Source: Panulirus ornatus
Lineage: Eukaryota; Arthropoda; Malacostraca; Decapoda; Palinuridae
Length of the DNA: 64,000 nucleotides
Direction of reading: 5' to 3'
Assembly (NCBI RefSeq): GCF_036320965.1
Contig: NC_092287.1
Span: 1,975,325 to 2,039,324, forward strand
Shown: one piece after another, positions 49,135 to 61,700 of the stretch
Position numbering within the stretch: the first letter of the stretch is position 1
How the letters are laid out: every line of letters starts with the position of its first letter
The notes under the pieces: generated by a model
The model's database searches: none
Told to the model about the DNA's origin: nothing
The model's input: the letters and a program-made list of their open reading frames with translations, nothing else
Made by a program: the position numbers and the translations under genes

Positions 49135-51437
49135 TATTACATTGTCCCCAGCAAGGTTAAACGTAGGGATTCGACCCCTGGAGGAGGCGTTCGGCTGGCG
49201 ACCCGGGCCAAACACAGTGGTTTGGGAGACATAAGCCATCAGTCTCCCAGTGTTCCCCACACACGCGCGTGCACCACCCCCTCCCCTACGTCCACGACCC
49301 TGGTGGTATGATGAACATATCGATATGTTGGACGGTCTCATAACGTCGACCTACACCGGAGATAATATACTGATTGCATATACTCAGTGTATATACTGAT
49401 TGTATATACTCAGTGTATATACTCGAGTATATACTGAGTGCATCGGTACCTGGCATATGTAGAACATGTGTAAATATATTTTGTTAAGTCTTCTGGAGTA
49501 GTTTTAAAAGACTTATATGTTGGTATGTGATGTCCCTGTCCGATATTACTTTATTTGCACTTATGTAAGGTTTAGAGACTTTGTTTTTATTATTATTTTT
49601 TGAGTATAGAGAGGAATAGATGTGACTATAGTTGCAGAAATCTCATAAGTTCCCGCTGTCGTTTTGTTCAGAGTAGAACAAAGACAAGTTTTACCCGTGC
49701 GACCTTCCCCCGCTGCGTTTGATGTCGACAGAGGAATGACCAGTTAGTGGGGACTGCAGACAAGCTGGTGTGGCATTGCGTTATTTCGTCCTTTGTCAGG
49801 AACCCGGAGTATACAGCGGCGCATACAGTGGAAGCCGCTGGCCGTCCCCCAGCGTTCCCAGGCGCAATGAAACAATGGCCATATCTGCGCACTAAATGGT
49901 GGCCACATTTGCGCATTAAACGGTGGCCACGGTCGTGCTCAAGGGTCGTACCGCCATGCTTAAGAGTCGTACCGTCCTGCTCAAGGGTCGTACCGCCATG
50001 CTCAAGAGTCGTACCGTCGTGCTCAAGGGTCGTTCCGTCGTTTTCAAGTATCGTACTGTCGTTCTAAAGGATCGTACCGTTGTGCTCATGTGGATAGCTG
50101 TATCTGGCCACAGCCAGCACCACGCACCCTCTAGACAAATTATTCTTTTAATTACGCCCACCTCGCACTCACAGTATGCAAATGAGGTAACACAGTGACT
50201 GCAGTGTTGGTTATGTGTATTACGATCCCCGGATGTACATCACCTTGAGTTAATAGACGTCATGAATGAGTTGTTTACTGCGTGATGAGTGCAAGTTATG
50301 TATTTACCCATCCTCCCTGAATGACTGTTATAACTATCATCATCAATAATTGGGTGGTTTGCGGTTCACTTCAGTAGGTCGAGCGATTGTTTGCGAATAT
50401 TGTGTATTGTGATTTGATGGTTGTAGTGTTGTGGGGTGAGGAAGATGACACACTGGTATAAGTCTGCTATCCATATATCGTAAGACGTGTATTATACCTG
50501 AAGCATTATTTGAATAGGGACAAGGGACAATAGCGATTCATGGTTGAGCTTTATTCTGGATAGTTTTAAAACGGTGGGAGCAGTTGACGGGTTTCAGCAC
50601 TCTGTGGTAATAAGACTTAGCGTTTGTCTTGACCAGGGAATGCAAAGGTGGGTGTAGGTGCTAGATGTGTCAGTCAGGTCAGGTGGGTTCATACAGCTTT
50701 CACCAGATCTGTAAGTTTCAGGTCAAAGGATGGGCCATCATACCCAAGGATCGTCCCGTCGAACCCAAGGATCGTCCCGTCGAACCCAAGGATCGTACCA
50801 TCGAACCCAAGGATCGTACCATCGAACCCAAGGATCGTCCCGTCGAACCCAAGGATCGTCCCGTCGAACCCAAGGATCGTACCGTTGAACCCAAGGATCG
50901 TACCGTTGAACCCAAGGATCGTACCGTTGAACCCAAGGATCGTACCGTCGAACCCAAGGATCGTACCATCGAACCCAAGGATCGTACCATCGAACCCAAG
51001 GATCGTCCCGTCGAACCCAAGGATCGTACCGTCGAACCCAAGGATCGTACCATCGAACCCAAGGATCGTCCTGTCGAACCCAAGGATCGTCCTGTCGAAC
51101 CCAGAGACAGTTCCGCCGTGCTGAAGGAGTGTTTAACGCCAACGAATCTGTTCTAGATGTTCTCAAGTTCACCAGGAAGAACAGGAACTCCTTCCTCTGG
51201 CCTCGAGAACACATCACTCCACGTATCACAGTCTTCACACAAGCAGTGAGACGTGCCCGTGGCAGCTCACACCCCAGGCTACATCTGCACACAGGATCAG
51301 CGGTCGTTCTGTGAAGACCAGGTCGTCTCGCAGGTCCTAACTTATTGGGTCAAATGTAATTTTGGATTATCCTTTGATCACTTATGCTCTTCCAGTGCCC
51401 ACCTTTCCACCAGTGGCACGACGCGCACACACACACA

Positions 51438-51475
<38 letters not shown>

Positions 51476-52619
51476 GAAGCGTAATTAATTAACTCCACTA
51501 TTGGCGAAGTCAAGCAATCTCAGCGTCTCTCATTTTTTTCTTTTTTTCCTTTTCTAATCTCATTTTATTTTCTGGTTCATGGTTGATCCTGGCACCATCA
51601 GGTGGCGTTGCCAAGGCAGCGAATGACGCCTGCACGTCCGGGTGTGTTGACCGTGAGCTGGTGAGCTGTACGTGTTCTCCCTCTTGTTGTTGTTGTCGTT
51701 AAGGAAACTAGTTGTTAGGTTCCATGTAAACCTCACACTAGTTCAAGGCTGGTGAGGGGAGCCTGCTGTGATAACAACAGTCAGGTCAAACTAAGGAAAC
51801 CTTCATGACTGTTATCGTTTGTGGTAAACTGTTCATTTTGAATCTTAATTGCCTTCCCATTTTCTCAAACATTGACCCTAATTGCACGTAACCATTCTCT
51901 AGCTGTCATGTGTTAATGTACCGAAACTAATGCACACCATCCACAGTCAAGCCACACACAATATCCCGTGGTTTCCCGTGACCACTTCATACGCCCTGGT
52001 TACGCCCATCGACAACGCGTCGCCCCTCATATACCACACCGATCTAATTCATTCTATTTAATGCTCTCCTCTATACTTTCCGTACATTCAGGCTCTCATA
52101 CTTTTCACTGACTGACAATGATAATAAGGTTGCTTCCTTTCAAGTTTGTCAGTAATCTTAAACAGTATTATGTATAGATTTGTATGTAATCTGAATACAT
52201 CATATTGTCATTAATTAGACTATTACAGGAATAGCGTCGATTGAGAAACAGATTCGCCCTTTGAACACGACGGAACAGCACTGAAGCACGACGGTACGAC
52301 CTTAATTCAACACAGACGGTACGACACTTGGACGTGTTGGTGCAACCATTGACCTGATACATACACACACACACACACACACACGTGCTAGTACGTGCTA
52401 ATACAGACGCACTGTTTGCAGTTTACAATAATGAAGGTTCTCTGACGTGTGCAGACCACGAACGATGATCGGCATGGCCAGTCGTGCCCCTCGCTGACAC
52501 AGACAGACAAGTATATCACGCCGAGTTGACAAAACCAATTTGTTTTACTCCATATTTTTTGACGTATGGTCCTGTGTCTGGCTTAATAACCTTCAGCCGC
52601 TGATAGCCAGGAATTCCAA

Positions 52620-52691
<72 letters not shown>

Positions 52692-53069
52692 CTATGAGTC
52701 CACGAATACGATGGTTGTCCATTGTCCTCAAGAGAAAAAGATCATTATGCTTAAGGACATCGTACTCATGGACGATGTCGTCAGAGTACAGGTCAGGTCA
52801 GGTTACCAGACCTAACACCAGGACGGTTCACTGTAGCCGGCCGGGTCGTCCATGGGACTAGGGAGGGTCTGGATCCATGTCCGTGCCCCTGCTGGAATGA
52901 AACAAGCGTCCCGCGTCATGGTGGAGTGGGTGGGCGAGTCACGTCCCAGCCTGGCATGGAACCAGTCCTCTCACCAGTTCGTTATGAGTTCACAAACACA
53001 ATCACCCTCCAGAGGATCCACTGCTCTGTTGATATTTGCATATCCTGTGTGTTCCTTCATCATGACCCA

Positions 53070-53151
<82 letters not shown>

Positions 53152-53365
53152 TTGTTATAGTACTTATATCTCGTTCAAGTATGTCTTTTTAGCATTTTTT
53201 TGTAGTAATTTGAAAAAAATATTGTGATCAAGCATTACTGACATATATCCATTGTATTTTCTCTATATTTATAGAAACCCCACAATACACAATGAGTGGG
53301 CAACCTGCTAAGCGTTCTCTTATAATGGCGTTGTGGAATTTTGTTTCTCATATTTCTAATTCTTG

Positions 53366-53434
<69 letters not shown>

Positions 53435-54902
53435 GTTTTGTTAAAGACCAGAGGAGCTTATGTGACATTAATAAGCATCCTAGTTTTCTTGATCCGTGCG
53501 TCTTGTGGGAGACTGTAAATCAACCCTTCCGTCTTCGTTTTGTTTTGAACGCTTACAACAACGAACAAATAGAATCGTATTGCCATATTTTGGTGAACTT
53601 TGACCCATCTTGGGGGCAAAAAAAGATGTCAGTGTCTGATGGTTTACGATGTCTTAATGTAGTTTTCATCATGATGGTTGTGAGGTGAAGGCAAGGTTGG
53701 GTCATGTGTTGTGTTGGGTAGACGCTAAAGTAATGATCTCAGGGGACGTCCTCAGGTCAGGTTAGGTCATGAGGCCCTGCCCCACCCCATGGGAAGACAT
53801 GGGTCAGTAACGATTCCTAGGGAGGAGGAGGAAGAGGAGGTCGTAAAACCAGGACATAATAAACCCCGCGTACGCCAGCGGCGGTAAACCCTTAACGTAA
53901 ACCAAGTAGACGGCCGCGCTGACTTGCCCCACACAAGACCCAGCCTGGTTTATATGGGGAGAGGAGGTGGGGCAAGCTGAGCTGGCGCCAAAGTGAGTTG
54001 GTAAGAGGAATGGACCACACCGGACAGCAGCATCTGAAAGCGAGTTATCCCACCGTCCCCCCCCCCCCCCCTCTTTGCAGAAGATCGGCTAGGGCGGGCG
54101 TACCCCGGGCCCCGCCTCGCGGTAAGTGCGGATGACTGGGAAATATTATCCCCGGAAAATGAGATTCTGAACAGACGAGAGAGAGAGGGAAGGAGAGTGG
54201 GAGGGAGGGACATTTTCATGGCATATTAAATCGGCCGGAGGCCCCCCCATCCCCCTGGTGACCACCGCTGAAGGTATTATTCTCATCAGACATCGAGGAC
54301 AGAACCCTCAGGAGCTGTGCTGTGTGGGCTACCGGGATGCGAGGCTGCCACACCAGATGTTGTGAGAGAAAAAGGAGAATAACTCATTTCTTAAAGATCC
54401 TAGGAGTCACATGGAGATGGGACTCCATTACTTAAAGATCCTAGGAGTCACATGGAGATGGGACTCCATTACTTAAAGATCCTAGGAGTCACATGGAGGT
54501 GGGACGCCGCCACCCGACGCCGCTGCAAGCAGTCAGTGATTTAACCTCCTCCTTCTCCAGTGCTGACCACCATTATGGGCGCAGTAGTCTGGTATGTTGG
54601 CATTTCTGGCCGGTACGCAAGTGGGGGAAGTTCGAACCCTAGATATTGAAGGACATTGTACGTGCTGCTATAAAAGTATGTATACCAAGACCCATGATTG
54701 GAGAGAAAGTTAATGTTGGCGGATGGAGCCGACGAACTGGACCCCGGGTGTCAATGCCGTCTTTCCTGCGCCACACGAACTAGAGCCAGTGTGTACTGCA
54801 GGGTTCCCAGGTAGGGGAGACATGGCAGGGTGGAAGCCGTGATTAATGACAGGCTTGAGCATTGGGTCGGCAGGGATTTGGAGATGCGCGTCCGTGCGCA
54901 CC

Positions 54903-54982
<80 letters not shown>

Positions 54983-55976
54983 AGTGATTGATGGCTGGGA
55001 ATTAAGAATTCTTTGGTGGTAATTCTGGGATGGGGCTTCTAAAGGGGACGGCCGGGTAAGGGGAACATTGGACCATTTACACGGGTGTGTGTGTGTGTGT
55101 GTGTGTGTGTGTTCTGCAGGACACTGTTGTGGACAACATTTATTTTCTGGTCTAGTGTTGCTTTGGAACACTGAGGTGTTGCAGTGTTGATTGTTGCCCG
55201 ATGATATTGTCTGTTTTTCTCTGTATTAAACAGTTTTTCAGTCGTGTTGAAAAGAGGTTAGAGGAAGGATCTTCAGTCGTGTGCACCGAGTGAGGTAGGA
55301 TCTTGTGCAAGTGTTGTCGTTGTCTAGAAACTGAGGGTGATCGTATTCAGTCCTTGGACACGACGGTAGTACGACCCTTGCCCACGACGGTAAGACCCTT
55401 CAACGGGAAGGTACGACCGTTGATCACGACGGTACGACCCTTCAACGCGAAGGTACGACCGCTGATCACGATGGTACGACCCTTGAACGCGAAGGTACGA
55501 CCGTTGATCACGACGGTACGACCCTTGAATACGACAGGACGACCTTTGGGTTGACGTGTGATCCTACCCTTAAGATCCATCAAGTTCTAACGGTGTCTCA
55601 TGCCAATGTATTTTGTTCCTCTCTAGCTTGAATACATTCATCTAGAAAACGAAAAAGGATTAAAATTCTGTCTTGGAGAGTGTGAGTAGGTGTTAGACAG
55701 TTGCAAAAGGAGAAAAAAAACACTCCTTTTTAAGTATTCAAGATCGGTGAACTGTGTCTCCGGGAGATTACTGACTGGTCCAGCCACTCTGCTCAGCTGA
55801 AACAGACAGGTGGTCTACTTTGAAAGGCTAACTGCGCTAGACCCGACGGCTTTAATACGAGTATACGACACCTGGGAAGGAGGGATTGCCCCTCATTTTC
55901 AAACCCCAACCCTGCCCAAGCCATATCGGCCCTGGCATACAGCTGACGCAAGGAAAATCGCTAGATGCAAATCTCC

Positions 55977-56027
<51 letters not shown>

Positions 56028-56923
56028 TCATGAAGGTGAGGCATTTGGCAGGCCGCCCTGGGAGATGGTATTGGAGGACAACGGGCGAATAGGATGCTGA
56101 GCAGCGAGGTCACAGCGCTGAGGAGGTGATCCTGAGGATGGAAGCAGAGGGTTTGGGTGTGTGGTTACGACTGGCTGAGGGATAATGATGCGTCTGTCAT
56201 GACTGGGGTAAGACCACACCGAGCAGGGTGGTGGTAATACTGCGGCCGCCACGACGGGAGGAAGGTGACGGCCGGTGATGGCAGTACTGCAGTGAGGGGA
56301 TAGTAAGGTAACCAGCTCACACGTCGTCTCACCCAAGGTGGGGGTGAGGGGTGCAGGAAGGCTGTGGGGTTATGGGGGACGAATCGTTGCTTGCCGAGGG
56401 AGGATGGGGTGGAGGGATGTGTCTGGCCCACGGTTGATAGACTCGTAACTCGCGACCTTGTGACATCAAGCGACCGCGGAACGTTTTCTTAAGAAAACCT
56501 TCAACGTAGGTATGAAAATGGGACATGACATCATTAACGGGGGTCATGACCGACGGTGGTTAGAGATACCTGGTGTCAACCGGAGATAACGGGAACCCAC
56601 GGATAAAAAAAGGGGAGATAACAGTAGCTGTTGATGACGAGATGTGAGACTCCAGACCTACCCTCGCCCTCAGGAGAGCCTGGTTTAATCTCGTGGGTCC
56701 GGGAAAGCTGCTGTGCCTTCGTCTTTAGCCTGAAGTGGAAAGACAGAGGAAGGACAGGAGGATCCAGGCGGACGGGACGTGGCCCCCCACGGCATCAGGA
56801 TCCTACTTCATTACTGATCAAAGGAATCTGATTATCCGCGTCGAGATTGGACCTGCTGCTGTAGTGAAGAACTGAATCTCTGTCTACCTGGTTTACAAGG
56901 GGAACACGACTTCTCCTTCGTAA

Positions 56924-56993
<70 letters not shown>

Positions 56994-57764
56994 CTATGAG
57001 TCCACGGGGAAAATGAAACGCGAAAAGTTCCCAAGTGCACTTTCATGTAATAATCACATCATCAGGGGAGACACAAGAGAGAAATAGTCAGTTGATTTAC
57101 ATCGAAGAGACGAAGCCAAGACGCCATTTGGTAAACATGTGATATAATATAAGCTTCTATATTTAATGGCTATCTCTAGCTATATAATGATTACAGCCAT
57201 TAATGCAACACAGATCAAGGAAAGAAACATTAAGATTTGTGTTTGAAAAAAAGAATTGAGGAAAGGTATGAGATGAGACACCAATGAAGTATTTTACCTT
57301 TATGGGGGAATAACAAGGTAGTAAGGGAGGTTGTTACTCAGGGAGATAGACACGTAATGATTGGTAGACGAAGGAATATGTATCTCATATTGTGTGTGTG
57401 TCTTGCCTTGTGTGCTAGCCTGCTGCCTGGTGCTGGGGTGAAGGTTCCTCCCCAGCAACAGTAGTAGTTGTCATCTAACACCATGTCTTCCTCTCCCCCA
57501 GCCACCCGCCTGCTGTCTGGTGCTGGGGGCGGCGGTCCCCTGCAGTTCGCTGAGCCCCGCTACTGTCTCCTGCTGGTGGAGGACGCCCCTCCAGCCATAA
57601 GGGTGGCCCAGGTCACCGCCACACACAAGGACGGTCAGTGTGTTCTGTGGTTTGTGTTGCGTCTTAGGTAGTTTTTACGTTTGGCTTATGTTGCGCATGA
57701 CGGACTTTTACTGTTCCTCTGTGTTTTGGAAGAAGTGTTTTTTCCTGTTTGTTGTGCGTAAAGA

Positions 57765-57817
<53 letters not shown>

Positions 57818-57984
57818 TGCTTGTGTCTGGCATAGCCATTACCTTGCTTTTAGCTAGCTCTTCAAGAGAACATTTTCATTCTCTTGTTATTTCTGTAAAA
57901 CATTTAAAGTTTGTGTAGCGTATGAGGAAATATAGCTGCTTGTTTATGTGGGTTTTTCCTGTTTCGCGTACAGCTCAAAATGTG

Positions 57985-58017
<33 letters not shown>

Positions 58018-58658
58018 GTGTGGGTTGCACAGAGAGAACGTACATATCTTTCTGGACATTAGACATGATATTAGACGTGGGTTACATGTTAGGTTCCAGT
58101 TTATCCTACAGAAACCTGAAGTACTCCCTGTGTGCCTCTCTCGTGACCATCTTATTTCCTGTAAACCTCCCGCTCTTGAACCCCTCGGTCATGTCAGAAC
58201 ATCTGGTGTTGATATTTTAGTCTCGTGTCTTTCTCTGGAAACTCTCGCCTCCTCCACTGATGTAGCTCTAAGTCTGCCTCGAGAACATGCCGGGGCACTA
58301 GTCTGATGGTTCAGGTGTGGAGCAGCCAGCCACTCAGGGTGTGCTCTGTCCCCCACACGGGGCGTACATGTCCCCAAGGTCTTGTCATATACCTTCTGTC
58401 TCGACAGATACTCAGGTCATAAGCAGTTTGTTACTCCCGACCTCCATATAGGGAATAGGGCAGAAAGAATACTTCCCACGTATTCCCTGCGTGTCGTAGA
58501 AGGCGACTAAAAGGGGAGGGATCAGGGGCTGAAAATCCTCCCCTCCAGTTTTTACTTTTCCGAAAGAGGGATCAAAGAAGGGAGCCAAGTGAGGATTTTC
58601 TCTCTTAAGGCTCAGTCCTCTGTTCTTAACGCTACCTAACTAACGTGGGAAATGGCGA

Positions 58659-58719
<61 letters not shown>

Positions 58720-61700
58720 GTGTGCCCATTGATGGTGGGGGTGGATCTTGAATACCTTTAAGCCTCATTATTGGAGTAATGAATACTAGGATTGTCTAGT
58801 GTGTGTATATTGTGGGCGGGCAATATAATGCCAACCTTCTTGAGCTTAACTGCTCATAATTTTGAGTAATTGCCTCGTGCGGGAGCTTTATATCCGGGAT
58901 CGGTCATACAGAGGTGGCTTTGCATAAAACCTGAAGTACGCAGAATCATATTGTATGATCCCGTGATGTGTGCCCATCCCAGAACCGTCGTATACGTTAC
59001 CCATTTAATGTTTTGAACTTTTTTTGTTTGTTTTAGTTTTTTGACCTCGCTCTCTGGGAATATAGAGAGTGTGGGATGTGTGGTTGATTTCATGACGTGT
59101 TTAGAGATCTTACCGTGTGTGGTGAGATGAGGAAAACACTTCCTTAGTGATCGCTTTAGCACGATGGTACCAGGGTATGGTGGACTACTGAAGGGAGAAT
59201 TTCGAGACTGTACACTTGGTTTACTCTTTCCCGCGTTAGCGAGGTAGCGCCAGAAACAGTCGAAGAGAGGGTCTTATTCGCTCACATCCGTTCTGTAGCA
59301 GACATGCGTAATGCACCGAAACCACAGCTCCCTATCCACAACCAGGCCCCAACAGACCCTTTCCATGGTTTACGGCGGACGCTTCACATATTCCCTGGTT
59401 CAATCCATTGACAGCACGTCGCCCCTTGTATACCACATCGCTCCACTCACTCCATGCGCGACTTTCACCCCTTTGCACGTTCAGGCCCCGAGCGCTAATT
59501 TTTTTTTTTTTCTTTTTATCCAGCTCCATCCTTCTGCCTACTCACAAACGTGCTAGACGAAATGTTACCGCGAGGGCACGGGGTAGGACATTGTACTCAC
59601 CCCAGTAAAGGATGAAAAGAATATGAAAAAAATATATAATATGTAAAAGAGTGAGAGGGAGGGAGGAGGATGAATAGCAAGACAGAGATGTCATTGACAC
59701 GTCCCCGTGTGTGAAATACAAGCTAAGGGATCCGTGTGGCCGGACGCGCACGCGCGCGAGCGCGTTTGTGTGTGTGGGGGGAGGCTAGAAAGGGTAATAT
59801 TGAGATGGGATAACGATGTAAAGTTGCTAGACGAAGCCAGAAGCGAGGCTGTACGTGCGATACTTACTCAGTAAAGCAGCGCAAATGATTAGATGAGGAA
59901 GACAAAGCGGCAGGAGGTTAAGAAAAAGGCAAAAGAGGGTTGACAAAGAGGGGCAAATAAGGAGCGAGTATCAGCAAACTTCAGGATAAGAAGTTTTGTA
60001 TAGAGGTGAACAGTGTGGTAAGAACAGAGAATAAATGTGAACCTCGGTGAAGAGGACGAATAGGGAAGTGGTAACAGACGCTAAGTGAGGAGATGGAGTA
60101 TTTTTTGAAGGACTGTTGAATGTCTGATGATAAGGTGGCGAATGTAGGGTGTGGGATGGTATGCGAGAGAGAGAGAGAGAGAGAGTGTCAGCGCACACAT
60201 GAGTAGCTCCAAGGGGGCGACGGGGCAGCAGGTGCGCGGGGAGAGCGGTACCCCATCACTGTACAGCTACTCATCTGGCGAACAGTTTCGCTGGCTCACT
60301 CAGCTTCGTACGCCTTGAGCCTCCCTCCCTCGAGAAATTATTTACCGAGTTGTTCCATAATGTTTTCATGAGAGGATGTGTATCCAAATTACTCCAGACA
60401 AGCGGTAGCTTTACTATTCCACTTACCCATTTACCTCAGTCGCTTGGCCTCACCGTCTCTGTTTATAGTTTTGGCTCACAGGGACTAAGGTACTTGTGTG
60501 GGCTCACAGGGACTGAGGGACTTGTGTGGGTGTCTCCATTAGGGTTTGAGGTGGCGTGTTTCCAAGATCAATAGGTATTTCCAGTAATGTGTGGGGAAGG
60601 TTACGTGCGGTTTTAAGCTGGTTACCAGCAAGACTGACGCCAGCTGCCCCAGCTGGTGTACTGAAGCTGAGTACAGGTAGTGTAGAATACTGTAGCTGCC
60701 AGTGTTGGTGTAGTACAGGTGGTGTATTAAGAAAAGCGATGGTGAGATGTTCAAATGAAAGAAGTAAAAAGTCTCAAAAACCCTTAAAAGTAAAAGGAAA
60801 TGGAGAAGATGAAGTTATTGGGATTTATTGATGAAAAGTGCGTGTAACTTACAGCTAAGCATAAATTACTAAGCCATAAAGTATCAGAATCTTGAAAAGA
60901 AAATTGGGAATTCGGTATCTGGTCCCGTGAAACGTTTTCTAAAACCGGACGAGATAAGTTGCTCATGGAAATTGAGTGAGGCTTCGAATATCGGCTTCAC
61001 TATAGATTTCCAATCCTCGGCGACTCTTATATTGCTCGTTATGTGTCTACAACAACTTCCCAGACTTGAGAGTGAGACATGTCTTCCCTGTAGTGTCTTG
61101 TATCAGTAGATACGCATTCGTGAGGCGTTCGTGAAGATGTCTTGTCCAACGAGCTGACCTGAGGTTTACGATGCGTTCGTCGCGCGTCGTCGGTGTTGAC
61201 CCCCAATTCTCAAGCCTCGCCGTCGTACGCCCGTCGCTGTGTACGACCAGCGTCACGCGGTTGGTTGCTGGTGTCTTGTTAGATAACAACAGACCAGCGC
61301 CAGGCGAACCATCTCTGGCCAGGGCTCAGGCCGCCATCATGCCCCGAAAGGTTACCGTGGTGATCAACGAATCGGACCGTCAGAAACCAGAGGGTCGTAC
61401 CGCTGTGCTCAAGGGTCGTATTGCAATGCTCAAGGGTCGTAGCGCGGTGCTTAAGGGTCGTACCGCAGTGCTCAAGGGTCGTACCGTTGTGTACATGGGG
61501 TCGTCAAGTTGATTTCCGAGAGAGTGCCTGACCTGTGGAGAATTTATTTTGTTGTGTCTGTTGGTCCTCAGTTGGGTTCACCCCACAGGCCTTGGTGTCA
61601 TTCCATGTCCAGGCTGTACTAGGAAGGTGAGACTCAGAGGCGAACTTCACTACTCACCTTTAGTACAAAAGAATTCAAATTGGTTGCCATGAATTTGCAT

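Noticed and set aside
50648..51292. Asn-Pro-Arg-Ile-Val-Pro-Ser repeat protein and its antisense frames
   Set aside because: The 21-bp period is a multiple of three, so all frames remain open. The same unit occurs at six other loci, some inverted.
61171..61512. 113-codon plus-strand frame and an overlapping 80-codon minus-strand frame
   Set aside because: Half of the frame is the 21-bp minisatellite. The rest shows no family motif, and both strands are open to a similar extent.
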